Positions 56,301 to 64,000 of a DNA stretch of 64,000 nucleotides are shown in pieces. Both the position numbers and the translations under genes were made by a program. A model generated the notes under the pieces. That model saw only the letters and a program-made list of their open reading frames with translations. It ran no database searches and was not told the DNA's origin. The stretch lies in NCBI GenBank assembly GCA_051252005.1, contig JBPOEZ010000011.1, forward strand, positions 41,076 to 105,075, written 5' to 3'. Origin of the DNA: JACOMS01 sp051252005 (GTDB lineage Bacteria > Pseudomonadota > Alphaproteobacteria > Caulobacterales > Maricaulaceae). Position 1 is the first letter of the stretch, and each line of letters starts with the position of its first letter.

Positions 56301-56769
56301 GGTAGCCAACGTCCGCCGCTTGCTTGCGCACAACGTCCATATCGTCGCCAAGGACATCTGTTGCAGGCACAACGGGCACACCCGCTTCGATAGCAACATT
56401 ACGGGCAGAGGCTTTATCCCCGAGCAAACGCATAGTTTCAGATTTGGGGCCAATAAAGACGATACCGGCCGATTCGCACGCATCGACGAAATCAGGGCTT
56501 TCGGATAAAAGACCATACCCAGGGTGAATAGCGTCAGCGCCGCAGTCTTTTGCAACGCGGATAATCTCAGAAATCGACAAATAGGCTTTAATCGGTCCAA
56601 GGCCCTCGCCGATTAAAAACGCCTCATCCGATTTAAACCTATGCAGACCAAGACGGTCTTCTTCTGCAAAAACAGCAACGGTCTTTTTACCAAGTTCATT
56701 GGCCGCACGCATTATCCGAATGGCAATTTCGCCGCGGTTCGCTATGAGTATTTTTCTGATTTTAGAGAT
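53329..56769 (-). CDS. pyc: Pyruvate carboxylase (start codon non-canonical)
   Basis: A single-chain anaplerotic enzyme. Domains in order: biotin carboxylase (about 1-455, ATP-grasp with KASWGGGGRGMRP and EVNPRVQVEHTVTEE), carboxyltransferase (about 530-820, ITDTTMRDGHQSLLATRM), and a C-terminal biotin domain with the biotinyl lysine in EAMKMETS. It makes oxaloacetate from pyruvate. The first ATG (56712) begins mid-motif at MRAANELG. Upstream codons to 56769 encode SKIRKILIANRGEIAIRI, the conserved start, after an ATC and with TGA two codons before it; no ATG, GTG or TTG is in that stretch. Either an AUC start is used, the N-terminus is truncated, or there is a sequence error. Confidence 0.9.
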   Translation of the reverse strand: MSKIRKILIANRGEIAIRIMRAANELGKKTVAVFAEEDRLGLHRFKSDEAFLIGEGLGPIKAYLSISEIIRVAKDCGADAIHPGYGLLSESPDFVDACESAGIVFIGPKSETMRLLGDKASARNVAIEAGVPVVPATDVLGDDMDVVRKQAADVGYPLMLKASWGGGGRGMRPIFNEAELEQKVLEGRREAEASFGNGEGFLEKLIQRARHVEVQVLGDSRGEIYHLWERDCSVQRRNQKVVERAPAPYLSQAQREALCEQAKKLCQHVNYENAGTVEFLMDMDDEKFYFIEVNPRVQVEHTVTEEVTGIDIVRAQILIAEGKTVADATLTKTQDEVVLNGHAVQCRVTTEDPLNNFIPDYGRITAYRSATGMGIRLDGGTAYSGAVITRHYDSLLVKVTAWAPTPDLAIARLDRSLREFRIRGVNTNIAFVENLLKHPKFLDLSYTTKFIDNSPELFKFERRKNRANKLLNYIADITVNSHPEAKGSSRPVAKLTIPLPVLRHDTPLPGTKTLLETKGAKAVVQFMLDQKRVLITDTTMRDGHQSLLATRMRTADMLKVSQAYSRNMSDLFSVECWGGATFDVAYRFLQEDPWHRLRELRAAMPNILTQMLLRASNGVGYTNYPDNVVQSFVAQAAKSGVDVFRVFDSLNWVENMRVAIDAVLETGRVCEGTICYTGDILNPDRSKYNLKYYVEMAKALEASGVHVLGLKDMAGLLKPASARVLVKALKEETGLPVHFHTHDTSGIAAATVLAACEAGADAVDAAMDAFSGGTSQPCLGSIVESLRHTPRDTGLDGEAIQDISNYWKSVRESYAVFENGVSAPASEVYSHEMPGGQFTNLRAQAASLGLADRWPEVARTYADVNQMFGDIVKVTPSSKVVGDMALMMVTQNLTRADVENPDKDIAFPDSAVALMRGDLGQTVGGWPKDLQKKILKGEKPYTQRPGERLKAIDLEETRKDLSKELSGYPVSDEDLNGYLMYPKVFLDYMGRRRDYGPVWALPTPIFFYGMDIGESISVDIDKGKTLEILLVAVSETGEDGDVKVFFELNGQPRTIKVPNRKAQSLVQKRKQADPGNPLHIGSPMPGLIGTVSVQVGDVVEVGDLLLSIEAMKMETSIHADHAGTVKTIHVQPGGSVEIKDLMLELA

Positions 56770-56980
56770 AGGTCAACTCTGAACTATTGGAATGTTACAT
56801 CTAACAAATCGTGTGGGAACATTTCCCCTCAAATTCGCCCGAGCACTTCCAATTAAACGATGGATTATGGGTTGGTATGATTGTTATATGGTCTACAGCC
56901 CGTCTTCAAGTTTATACTCTGCCTGTGATGTTTTCACATCATAAGGATGCAAATCGCACACTTTAGAGTTTGAAACGCAC

Positions 56981-58786
56981 TTACAATGTTTTCTCAATAA
57001 GCGCTTCTAAGAACGCATCCCCATATCGATCAAACTTAACCTCACCGACACCCGAAACGGCAAGCATCTCATCCTTGTCGCGGGGTTGCCGCTTTGCCAT
57101 GTCGATGAGAGTTGCATCAGAGAAAACGACATAAGCGGGTTTATTGATATCGCGCGCAATATCCATACGCAGGGCTTTCAGGCGAGCCAAAACATCCTGA
57201 CCGTCCAAAGACAGTTCAGACATAGCGACGGATTGTGCCGCGCGTATCTTTTTCGGTTTTTTAAGTCCGGCTTGAATGTCTTTGCACATCAGCGGAATAC
57301 GACCTGCCAAAACCTCACGGCCTTTGCCTGTGAGCTGAAGCGCGCCGTATTTGGCAATATTCATCGTAAGGAAGCTGCCGGAAACAGCTTGCCTGATAAG
57401 GGCTTGTAAGTAGGGCTTCCCGTAAGCTTTGCTGACGCCGTACGACCCTAAACTATCATGCCCAAATTGCTTGATACGGGCCGTTTGCGCACCGCGCGTC
57501 ACATCAATGACATGCGCCGTGCCAAACCTTTGTCCCGTTTGCTCAATCGCCGTGAATAATATCCGCGCTGGTTCACTCGCATCGACAAGTTTCGGCGGAT
57601 TGAGGCAATTATCGCAATTATCGCACGGAAGCGTGTCTTCACCGAAATAAGACAAAAGAACCTGACGGCGGCATGTAGACGCCTCACAATAGGCCAGCAG
57701 CGCATCGAGCCGCTTATGCTCGCGCATCTGGTGCTCACTGTCGCTGCCATCATCAGAGATAAATTGCCGTCTCATACGCACGTCATCAAGCCCGTAGAGC
57801 ATCGCCGTGCTTGCGGGCGCGCCGTCACGTCCTGCCCGTCCAATCTCTTGATAATAGGCTTCAAGGCTGCCCGGTAAGTTCATGTGAAAGACAAAGCGAA
57901 TATCCGGCTTGTCGATCCCCATACCAAAAGCAATCGTCGCGACAATGACAACGCCCTCCTCCGCCATGAACCGCTCTTGGTTCTGAAACCTTTTATCAGG
58001 GCTCATACCCGCGTGATAAGGCAGCGCATTTATACCCTGCTTTGCGAGGAACTCCGCCGTCTCTTCGGTGAGACGCCGCGAGAGGCAATAGACAATACCG
58101 GCTTGCCCCTTCATGTCTTCCATAAACGCCGCGAGTTGGCTCTGACGGTTAACCTTCGCCGTGATGTTGAGGTCAAGGTTAGGACGGTCAAAACCTTGTA
58201 CGACTGTTTCTCCCCGTCCGCCGAACAGCTTTTGCGCGATGTCCGCCCGTGTGCCTTCATCTGCTGTCGCCGTAAACGCCGCGATCACCGCATTGGGGAA
58301 GCGGGTTTTCAGGTCCGACAACTGATCATATTCAGGGCGAAAAGCGGGCCCCCATTTGGAGACACAGTGCGCCTCGTCGATGACAAACATGGAGGGGTTT
58401 AGGCCTTCGATCGCCGACATCATTCGTCCCGTCATAAGACGCTCTGGTGACATATAGATGATCTTGGCAACGCCAGATGTAAGGCCACGCCAGTTCTGAA
58501 TATTATCCTCACGCGACTGTCCCGAATGGATGCTCGCGGCATTAACGCCGTTCGCGCGCAGTCCCGCAACTTGGTTATCGATCAAAGCGACGAGCGGCGA
58601 GACGATGACGGTTGGCCCGTCAAAAAGAAGCGCTGGAATTTGGTAACACAAAGACTTACCCGCGCCCGTCGGCATAACAGCAAGCATGTTCCGGCCCTCC
58701 AAGATCGAACGAATGATATTTTCCTGGCCGGGCCGGAAACTATCAAATCCAAATGTCGTGTTGAGTACAGAATCAGGGCTTTGCAT
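56981..58786 (-). CDS. recQ: ATP-dependent DNA helicase RecQ
   Basis: The 601-residue superfamily 2 helicase has FRPGQENIIRSIL, Walker A MPTGAGKSLCYQ, DEAH in VIDEAHCVSKWG, ATIAFGMGIDKPD, QEIGRAGRDG, the RecQ zinc cluster with cysteines in CEASTCRRQ and CDNCDNC, a winged helix and a C-terminal HRDC domain (about 525-600). It unwinds DNA in recombinational repair. It is monocistronic. Confidence 0.97.
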   Translation of the reverse strand: MQSPDSVLNTTFGFDSFRPGQENIIRSILEGRNMLAVMPTGAGKSLCYQIPALLFDGPTVIVSPLVALIDNQVAGLRANGVNAASIHSGQSREDNIQNWRGLTSGVAKIIYMSPERLMTGRMMSAIEGLNPSMFVIDEAHCVSKWGPAFRPEYDQLSDLKTRFPNAVIAAFTATADEGTRADIAQKLFGGRGETVVQGFDRPNLDLNITAKVNRQSQLAAFMEDMKGQAGIVYCLSRRLTEETAEFLAKQGINALPYHAGMSPDKRFQNQERFMAEEGVVIVATIAFGMGIDKPDIRFVFHMNLPGSLEAYYQEIGRAGRDGAPASTAMLYGLDDVRMRRQFISDDGSDSEHQMREHKRLDALLAYCEASTCRRQVLLSYFGEDTLPCDNCDNCLNPPKLVDASEPARILFTAIEQTGQRFGTAHVIDVTRGAQTARIKQFGHDSLGSYGVSKAYGKPYLQALIRQAVSGSFLTMNIAKYGALQLTGKGREVLAGRIPLMCKDIQAGLKKPKKIRAAQSVAMSELSLDGQDVLARLKALRMDIARDINKPAYVVFSDATLIDMAKRQPRDKDEMLAVSGVGEVKFDRYGDAFLEALIEKTL

Positions 58787-58917
58787 AGGCGTTTGTGTCG
58801 CCTTGAGGCGCAGATTGCAAACCTACATTAGGAACAATCCACAAGCGTTCAAAAATGAATAGAAACGCGCAAAAACACCGCATAGACGAAAGCAAATCAT
58901 AATGGCATAGAGCCGCC

Positions 58918-60795
58918 ATGAACGATTCAACGACAGCCAAACCTCACGCGCGCTCTGGCGGCGCAGCCTTCTCCGCGGAAATCAACCGCGATAAGGAACA
59001 CCGCGCGAAATCACGCTCCCTTGCGCCGCTCAAACATATTTGGCCGTTCATTGCCCGCTACCCCGGCTGGCTAACCTTATTTCTTATTTTCCTAGTCCTA
59101 TCGTCTGCTGCGACATTGGTCATCCCCCCGCTCGCGAAACTCATCGTTGATTGCGGCTTCGCTAGCGGCGGCGACGGCGCTACGCGTGATTTTTGTAGAG
59201 CTGTGAATGTCAGCGGCGCAGGCGACCTGACACCCTATTTCAAACTCGCCTTCATATTTGTTGCGATTTATTCAATCATCGGCCCAATGCGCGCCTACTT
59301 CATTAACGTCTTAGGGCAGCGCGTTATCGCGGACATTCGTAACAAAGTTTACAGCCACCTCTTAACGCTAAGTCCCGCATATTTTGAACGCGTGCGGACG
59401 GGCGAAGTATTATCGCGCCTGACCACAGACACAACTTTGATTGAAACCGTCGTCACAGGATCAATCTCTTTCGGCATCCGCGCCCTCGCCGTCGCATTCG
59501 GCGCTATCGTCATGATGTTTGTCACTAACTGGAAAATGGCGTTGATGGTCGTTGCTATCGGGCCATTAATCATCATTCCAGTTATTGTCTTTGGCCGCAT
59601 GATCAGGAACCTGTCCCGCGACGGGCAAGACCGTTTAGCGGATGCGTCTGCCCGCGCCGGAGAAAGCCTGTCCTCGATCCAGACCGTTCAGGCCTACACG
59701 CGCGAAGACCTAGAAGACACGGAGTTCTCAAAGGTCGTTAACGCCACCTTCGATATTCACAAAAAGCGCATTGTTATCCGCACGATCATGACGGCGCTTA
59801 TTTTCGCCGTGGCCTTGGGCTCTGTGATTGCGGTGCTTTGGTACGGCGCGATTAATGTCACGCAAGGCCGAATGAGTAGCGGCGACATCATGCAGTTTTC
59901 GCTCTATGCCTTCTTCGCCCTGTCGAACTTAAGCTTCCTAACAGAGACTTGGACTAATTTATTGCGCGCGTCCGGCGCGTCTGAGCGGCTTGTTGAGATT
60001 CTAAACGAAAAAAGCGTCATCGCGCCGCCCGTCAATCCAAAGGCGCTTTCACGCGCAACCGGCGAGGTGGGCTTTGACTCTGTTGCTTTCTCATACCCCT
60101 CGCGGCCAAGCGAACAGGCCATTCAGGATATGAGTTTCGCCGTCAAATCCGGCGAAACCGTGGCCATTGTCGGCCCGTCTGGCGCGGGTAAATCTACACT
60201 TTTCCAGCTCATGTTGCGCTTTTATGACGTCCAATCTGGCCGCATCACCATTGACGGCACAGAAATCACCGCCATTGACCCGCAAGACCTGCGCCGCCAA
60301 TTCGCGATTGTACAGCAAAACACGCCGCTCTTTTCCGGCTCGGCTATGGAAAATATCCGCTATGGCCGCGAAGGCGCAAGCGACGCCGACGTCATCGCCG
60401 CCGCTAAAGCCGCCTTCGCAGACGACTTCATCATGGCTCTGCCTGAGGGTTACGACACGGACCTCGGCGAGCGCGCGACTACGCTTTCCGGCGGCCAGCG
60501 GCAACGGATCGCCATTGCCCGCGCCATCCTGCGCGACGCGCCCATACTCTTGCTCGACGAAGCCACAAGCGCCCTTGACGCAGAAAGCGAACGCGCTGTG
60601 CAATTGGCCTTCGAAAACCTGGCGCAGAACCGCACAACTCTCGTCATCGCGCACCGCCTAGCCACCGTCAAAAAAGCGGACCGCATCATCGTCATGGACC
60701 AGGGCGGCATCTGTGGTAGTGGTACGCACGAATCGCTCATAAAAGAAGGCGGACTTTACGCCCGCCTTGCTGAATTACAGTTCAATACGGCTTAG
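58918..60795 (+). CDS. ABC exporter, fused permease-ATPase (MsbA/LmrA-like)
   Basis: The 625-residue half-transporter has a six-helix membrane domain (about 45-345) and a nucleotide-binding domain with Walker A VGPSGAGKSTLF, signature LSGGQRQRIAIARA, Walker B ILLLDEATSALD and H-loop IAHRLAT. It matches the ABCB/MsbA group exporting lipids or drugs. It lies 131 bp from the divergent recQ; the next gene is convergent. The substrate is unknown. Confidence 0.93.
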   Translation: MNDSTTAKPHARSGGAAFSAEINRDKEHRAKSRSLAPLKHIWPFIARYPGWLTLFLIFLVLSSAATLVIPPLAKLIVDCGFASGGDGATRDFCRAVNVSGAGDLTPYFKLAFIFVAIYSIIGPMRAYFINVLGQRVIADIRNKVYSHLLTLSPAYFERVRTGEVLSRLTTDTTLIETVVTGSISFGIRALAVAFGAIVMMFVTNWKMALMVVAIGPLIIIPVIVFGRMIRNLSRDGQDRLADASARAGESLSSIQTVQAYTREDLEDTEFSKVVNATFDIHKKRIVIRTIMTALIFAVALGSVIAVLWYGAINVTQGRMSSGDIMQFSLYAFFALSNLSFLTETWTNLLRASGASERLVEILNEKSVIAPPVNPKALSRATGEVGFDSVAFSYPSRPSEQAIQDMSFAVKSGETVAIVGPSGAGKSTLFQLMLRFYDVQSGRITIDGTEITAIDPQDLRRQFAIVQQNTPLFSGSAMENIRYGREGASDADVIAAAKAAFADDFIMALPEGYDTDLGERATTLSGGQRQRIAIARAILRDAPILLLDEATSALDAESERAVQLAFENLAQNRTTLVIAHRLATVKKADRIIVMDQGGICGSGTHESLIKEGGLYARLAELQFNTA

Positions 60796-60809
60796 AGCCA
60801 AAGCGCTTA

Positions 60810-61592
60810 TTAAGCGCGGCCCACCATCATGCGTTTGACTTCGGCAATGGCCTTGGCAGGGTTAAGACCCTTCGGACAGACATTGGCGCAGTTCATGATT
60901 GTGTGGCAGCGGTAGAGCTTGAACGGATCTTCAAGATCATCAAGGCGCTCAGTCGTCGCTTCGTCGCGGCTATCTACGAGCCAGCGGTAGGCTTGCAAGA
61001 GCGCCGCCGGGCCGAGATAACGGTCACCGTTCCACCAATAGCTTGGACAACTGGTCGAGCATGACGCGCAAAGAATACACTCATACAGCCCGTCGAGCTT
61101 ATCGCGGTCTTCCGGAGTTTGCGTCCACTCTTCTTTCGGCTCAGCCGTTGTTGTATGGAGCCAAGGCTCGATCGATGCATATTGCGCGTAAAATGTAGAA
61201 AGGTCAGGCACAAGGTCACGGACAACTGGCAAATGCGGAAGCGGAGAAATCGTGATCGTGTCAGACCCGCCAACCTCGTCAATGCCTTTGGTACAAGCGA
61301 GCGTGTTACGGCCGCCAATATTCATAGCGCAAGAGCCGCAAACACCTTCGCGGCAAGAGCGGCGGAAGGAGAGCGTCGGGTCAATCTCATTTTTGATCTT
61401 AAACAGAGCGTCCAAAATCATCGGACCGCATTCGTCCAGATCAATCTGGTAAGTATCCCAACGGGGCTGTCCGCCAGATTCGGAATCAAAGCGGTAAATC
61501 TTAAATGTCTTGAGGCGCTTGCCCGCTCCGGCCGCAGGCCAAGCCTTGCCAGAGGAAAGTTTAGAGTTCTTGGGTAAAGACAGCTGTACCAT
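60810..61592 (-). CDS. sdhB: Succinate dehydrogenase iron-sulfur subunit
   Basis: The 260-residue protein has the [2Fe-2S] ligands in SCREGVCGSCAMNIGGRNTLAC and the [4Fe-4S]/[3Fe-4S] ligands in CILCASCSTSCP and CHTIMNCANVCPKGLNP. It passes electrons from SdhA to quinone in complex II. The remaining sdh genes are not in the window beside it: the upstream neighbour is the divergent uvrB. That is unusual, as sdhB normally follows sdhA. Confidence 0.96.
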   Translation of the reverse strand: MVQLSLPKNSKLSSGKAWPAAGAGKRLKTFKIYRFDSESGGQPRWDTYQIDLDECGPMILDALFKIKNEIDPTLSFRRSCREGVCGSCAMNIGGRNTLACTKGIDEVGGSDTITISPLPHLPVVRDLVPDLSTFYAQYASIEPWLHTTTAEPKEEWTQTPEDRDKLDGLYECILCASCSTSCPSYWWNGDRYLGPAALLQAYRWLVDSRDEATTERLDDLEDPFKLYRCHTIMNCANVCPKGLNPAKAIAEVKRMMVGRA

Positions 61593-61784
61593 GAAAGTCC
61601 CTTTGTAGCGATGTAGCGCGTAGTATTGCTGCGCAAGCGCACGTGATTTCAGCCTTTATAGACCGAGGAAACGCAAAAGCGAAGCCAGAAGCAACATTTT
61701 TTTCTCTGGCATTTTGTCGCTTCATATCGAACGCTTCTGCTCCGGCTCACTTGCAATTTCCGCCGCGCCGCTTACGTTGAGCCT

Positions 61785-63920
61785 ATGCCGAATTCAGCCA
61801 ATATTGAGGTGCGCGAAGCGCCTGCCCAGTGGACGCCCCACCGTCCCGCTCGCCCCGAAAAGTTCGACGGCGGGAAACGCTTCCGTCTTCACTCCGAATT
61901 TGAACCCGCAGGCGACCAACCGAATGCTATAAAAGAACTCTGCCAAGGCCTCGCCGACAAAGAACGCGATCAGGTTCTCCTCGGCGTCACAGGCTCTGGG
62001 AAGACTTTCACCATGGCCAAAATCATCGAGCAAACGCAACGTCCTGCGCTCATCATGGCTCCCAACAAAACCCTCGCCGCGCAGCTATACGGGGAGTTTA
62101 AGAGCTTTTTCCCAGACAATGCTGTAGAATATTTTGTCTCCTACTATGACTACTATCAGCCCGAAGCCTACGTCCCGCGCACTGATACGTTCATCGAGAA
62201 AGATAGCTCGGTTAATGAGCAAATCGACCGCATGCGCCACGCGGCCACCCGCGCTATCTTAGAGCGCGACGATTGTATCATCGTCGCCTCGGTCTCCTGC
62301 ATTTATGGTATTGGCTCGGTCGAAACCTACACGGCCATGACCATAGACGTCGCCAAAGGCCAAAGCCTTGATTCGCGCGAATTCATGGGACAGCTCGTCT
62401 CCTTGCAGTATGCCCGTAACGACCTCGCCTTTACGCGCGGCACCTTCCGCGTGCGCGGAGACACAATCGAAGTCTTTCCCGCGCACTATGACGACACCGC
62501 GTGGCGCATAGACTTTTTTGGCGACGAAATTGATTCGATCACGGCTTTTGACCCGCTAACAGGCAAAACCATCCAAACACTGGACGGCGTGCGAATTTAC
62601 GCCAACTCTCACTATGTGACTCCCAGACCGACCCTGCAAAGCGCGGTCAAAGGCATTAAGGCCGAGCTCAATGCCCGCCTCAAAACATACGAAGCCGAAG
62701 AACGCTATTTGGAGGCGCAGCGCATCACGCAGCGCACAGAATTTGACCTCGAAATGATTGCAGCGCAGGGCTTTTGCTCGGGCATCGAGAACTATTCGCG
62801 CTATCTCACAGGCCGCGCCCCCGGCGAGCCGCCGCCCACATTGTTCGAATACCTCCCTGAAAACGCGCTCCTATTTATGGATGAAAGCCACGTCTCCGTC
62901 CCGCAAATCGGGGCCATGAGTAAAGGCGACTTTAGCCGCAAATCCACCCTCGCCGATCACGGTTTCCGCTTGCCATCCTGTATCGACAACCGCCCCCTTA
63001 AATTCGAAGAATGGGAAGCCATGCGGCCCCAAACTGTCAACGTCTCGGCCACCCCCGGCAAATGGGAAATGGGCCAGACAAGCGGTGTCTTCACGGAACA
63101 AGTCATTCGCCCAACCGGGCTAATCGATCCCCCCGTCGAAGTCCGCCCCGTCGCTAAAGACGGAGCCAGTCAAGTTGACGACGTGATTGACGAAGTCAAA
63201 CGCGTGGCGGCTGCGGGTTATCGGTCTCTGGTTACGACCCTAACCAAAAAAATGGCCGAAGACCTCACCGAATATATGCACGACCAAGGCATTCGCGTGC
63301 GCTATATGCACAGCGATGTAGACACGCTGGAACGCATCGACATTATCCGCGACCTTCGCCTCGGTCAGTTCGATGTTCTTATAGGAATCAACCTCTTACG
63401 CGAGGGTCTTGACATTCCCGAATGTGCCTTTGTCGGTATTTTAGACGCCGATAAAGAAGGCTTCCTGCGCTCTGAAACCTCGCTCGTGCAAACCATTGGA
63501 CGCGCCGCGCGGAACTCACATGCCAACGTTGTGCTTTACGCCGACAGAATCACAGGCTCCATGCAGCGGGCCATGGACGAAACTGATAGAAGACGAGCAA
63601 GACAAGTCGCCCACAACGAGCTTCACGGCATCACGCCAAAAACCGTATTGCGTAGCGTCGCAGATATTGTCGGCGACAGCGAAGCCGCAGGCGTTATCAA
63701 AGCCGAAGCAGCCAAATACACGCCTACGGGACAGCTTAAAAAGTCTGCCCAAAACGCTGGAATGGAGTTCGCCGAACCGGGCCAAGCGGCTTATGTCGGC
63801 GCCAACCTCGCCACAGTCCTAGCCGACCTAGAAAAACGCATGTTTACAGCGGCGGAGAATTTGGAGTTTGAAGAGGCAGCGAGACTGCGAGACGAGATGA
63901 AAAAATTGTCGGGAGAATGA
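61785..63920 (+). CDS. uvrB: Excinuclease ABC subunit B
   Basis: The 711-residue helicase-like protein has Walker A GVTGSGKTFTMA, the beta-hairpin segment YYDYYQPEAYVPRTDTFIEKD, DESHVSVPQ, the helicase motif GINLLREGLDIPE, and QTIGRAARN, with a UVR motif at the C-terminus (FEEAARLRDEMKKL). It verifies damage with UvrA and recruits UvrC. No obvious GTTC-N7-GTTC LexA box was seen in the short upstream region. Confidence 0.97.
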   Translation: MPNSANIEVREAPAQWTPHRPARPEKFDGGKRFRLHSEFEPAGDQPNAIKELCQGLADKERDQVLLGVTGSGKTFTMAKIIEQTQRPALIMAPNKTLAAQLYGEFKSFFPDNAVEYFVSYYDYYQPEAYVPRTDTFIEKDSSVNEQIDRMRHAATRAILERDDCIIVASVSCIYGIGSVETYTAMTIDVAKGQSLDSREFMGQLVSLQYARNDLAFTRGTFRVRGDTIEVFPAHYDDTAWRIDFFGDEIDSITAFDPLTGKTIQTLDGVRIYANSHYVTPRPTLQSAVKGIKAELNARLKTYEAEERYLEAQRITQRTEFDLEMIAAQGFCSGIENYSRYLTGRAPGEPPPTLFEYLPENALLFMDESHVSVPQIGAMSKGDFSRKSTLADHGFRLPSCIDNRPLKFEEWEAMRPQTVNVSATPGKWEMGQTSGVFTEQVIRPTGLIDPPVEVRPVAKDGASQVDDVIDEVKRVAAAGYRSLVTTLTKKMAEDLTEYMHDQGIRVRYMHSDVDTLERIDIIRDLRLGQFDVLIGINLLREGLDIPECAFVGILDADKEGFLRSETSLVQTIGRAARNSHANVVLYADRITGSMQRAMDETDRRRARQVAHNELHGITPKTVLRSVADIVGDSEAAGVIKAEAAKYTPTGQLKKSAQNAGMEFAEPGQAAYVGANLATVLADLEKRMFTAAENLEFEEAARLRDEMKKLSGE

Positions 63921-63953
63921 GTTTTTCGTTCGTCCTGCATATTTTTATCTAAG

Positions 63954-63988
63954 GTCACTGCGAGGTCCCGCGTCAAGCGCGGGATGAC
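63954..63988. repeat. REP-like palindrome after uvrB
   Basis: TCCCGCG (63966-63972) pairs with CGCGGGA (63978-63984) across TCAAG, with flanking GTCA (63954-63957) and TGAC (63985-63988) also inverted. GTC...CCCGCG...CGCGGG...GAC units of this kind are typical intergenic REP-type repeats, and it may also act as a terminator for uvrB. Only one copy is in the window. Confidence 0.6.
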
Positions 63989-64000
63989 GAATATTAGAAG

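Noticed and set aside
56900..56960. GATGT/ACATC inverted repeat as recQ terminator
   Set aside because: The stem is only 5-6 bp and no T run follows on either strand.
57884..58402. 172-codon plus-strand frame
   Set aside because: Antisense to recQ.
60091..60654. 187-codon minus-strand frame
   Set aside because: Antisense to the conserved ATPase domain of the ABC exporter.
61593..61784. Possible SOS (LexA) box before uvrB
   Set aside because: No GTTC-N7-GTTC match was found; a single GAAC is not enough.

Overview
The window looks like a stretch of ordinary chromosome from a free-living, probably marine alphaproteobacterium of moderate GC (about 50% by eye). The relationship to Maricaulales/Hyphomonadales (Hellea/Robiginitomaculum-like) is an inference. 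It rests on the rlpA-dac-tmk-holB-tatD-MBL cluster, the panB-YfgM-BamB-Der cluster, a TTAA-N7-TTAA (CtrA-type) palindrome and the overall protein style. No phage, integrase, insertion sequence, CRISPR array, rRNA operon or toxin-antitoxin pair was seen. One tRNA (Ser-UGA) is present.

Layout. 1-5 kb: the 5' part of a GYF_2-domain gene leaving the left edge, a rhomboid protease, a GDYXXLXY/DUF2157 membrane pair, a patatin-like phospholipase, tRNA-Ser and an AT-rich gap. 5-10.6 kb: a cell-wall and replication cluster (RlpA, D,D-carboxypeptidase, thymidylate kinase, DNA polymerase III delta', TatD, MBL hydrolase) with nearly every junction overlapping. 10.7-18.1 kb: an exported six-repeat propeller-like protein of unknown function, then enolase, L32, ArfB, a large coiled-coil protein behind a CtrA-like palindrome, a TauE/SafE exporter, an EamA transporter and TadA. 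18.3-30.1 kb: an amidohydrolase lipoprotein, a pseudouridine synthase, and a compact operon yerC-hisG-hisD-hisCB-hisH-hisA-hisF-hisIE-thrC-(P-loop protein). 30.1-37 kb, minus strand: M1 peptidase, Der, BamB, a YfgM-like protein and PanB. 37-47 kb: LptD, a minus-strand set (YheT-like hydrolase, DUF1499, FolE, ferredoxin-NADP reductase) and an RND efflux adaptor/pump pair. 47-64 kb: an Ig-like protein with a partial LysM, a LOG-family protein, a leucine-type dehydrogenase, CobT, a retropepsin-like protease, a second TauE/SafE protein, DusA, pyruvate carboxylase, RecQ, an ABC exporter, SdhB and UvrB.

How the genes work together. The most distinctive unit is the histidine operon. A TrpR-like HTH protein (YerC type) is its first gene, and a 28-nt near-perfect palindrome lies over the -10 of its likely promoter, as expected of an autoregulated repressor. 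The operon supplies every histidine step except histidinol-phosphate phosphatase. Its aminotransferase (HisC) and dehydratase (HisB), which catalyse adjacent steps, are fused in one 549-residue chain. Threonine synthase and an unassigned P-loop protein share the transcript. Envelope biogenesis recurs across the window: RlpA, the carboxypeptidase, BamB, LptD, RND efflux and an MsbA-like exporter.

Other points worth a second look are a pyruvate carboxylase whose conserved N-terminus has no ATG/GTG/TTG start, the coiled-coil protein behind the CtrA-type site, the exported propeller, and the truncated LysM.
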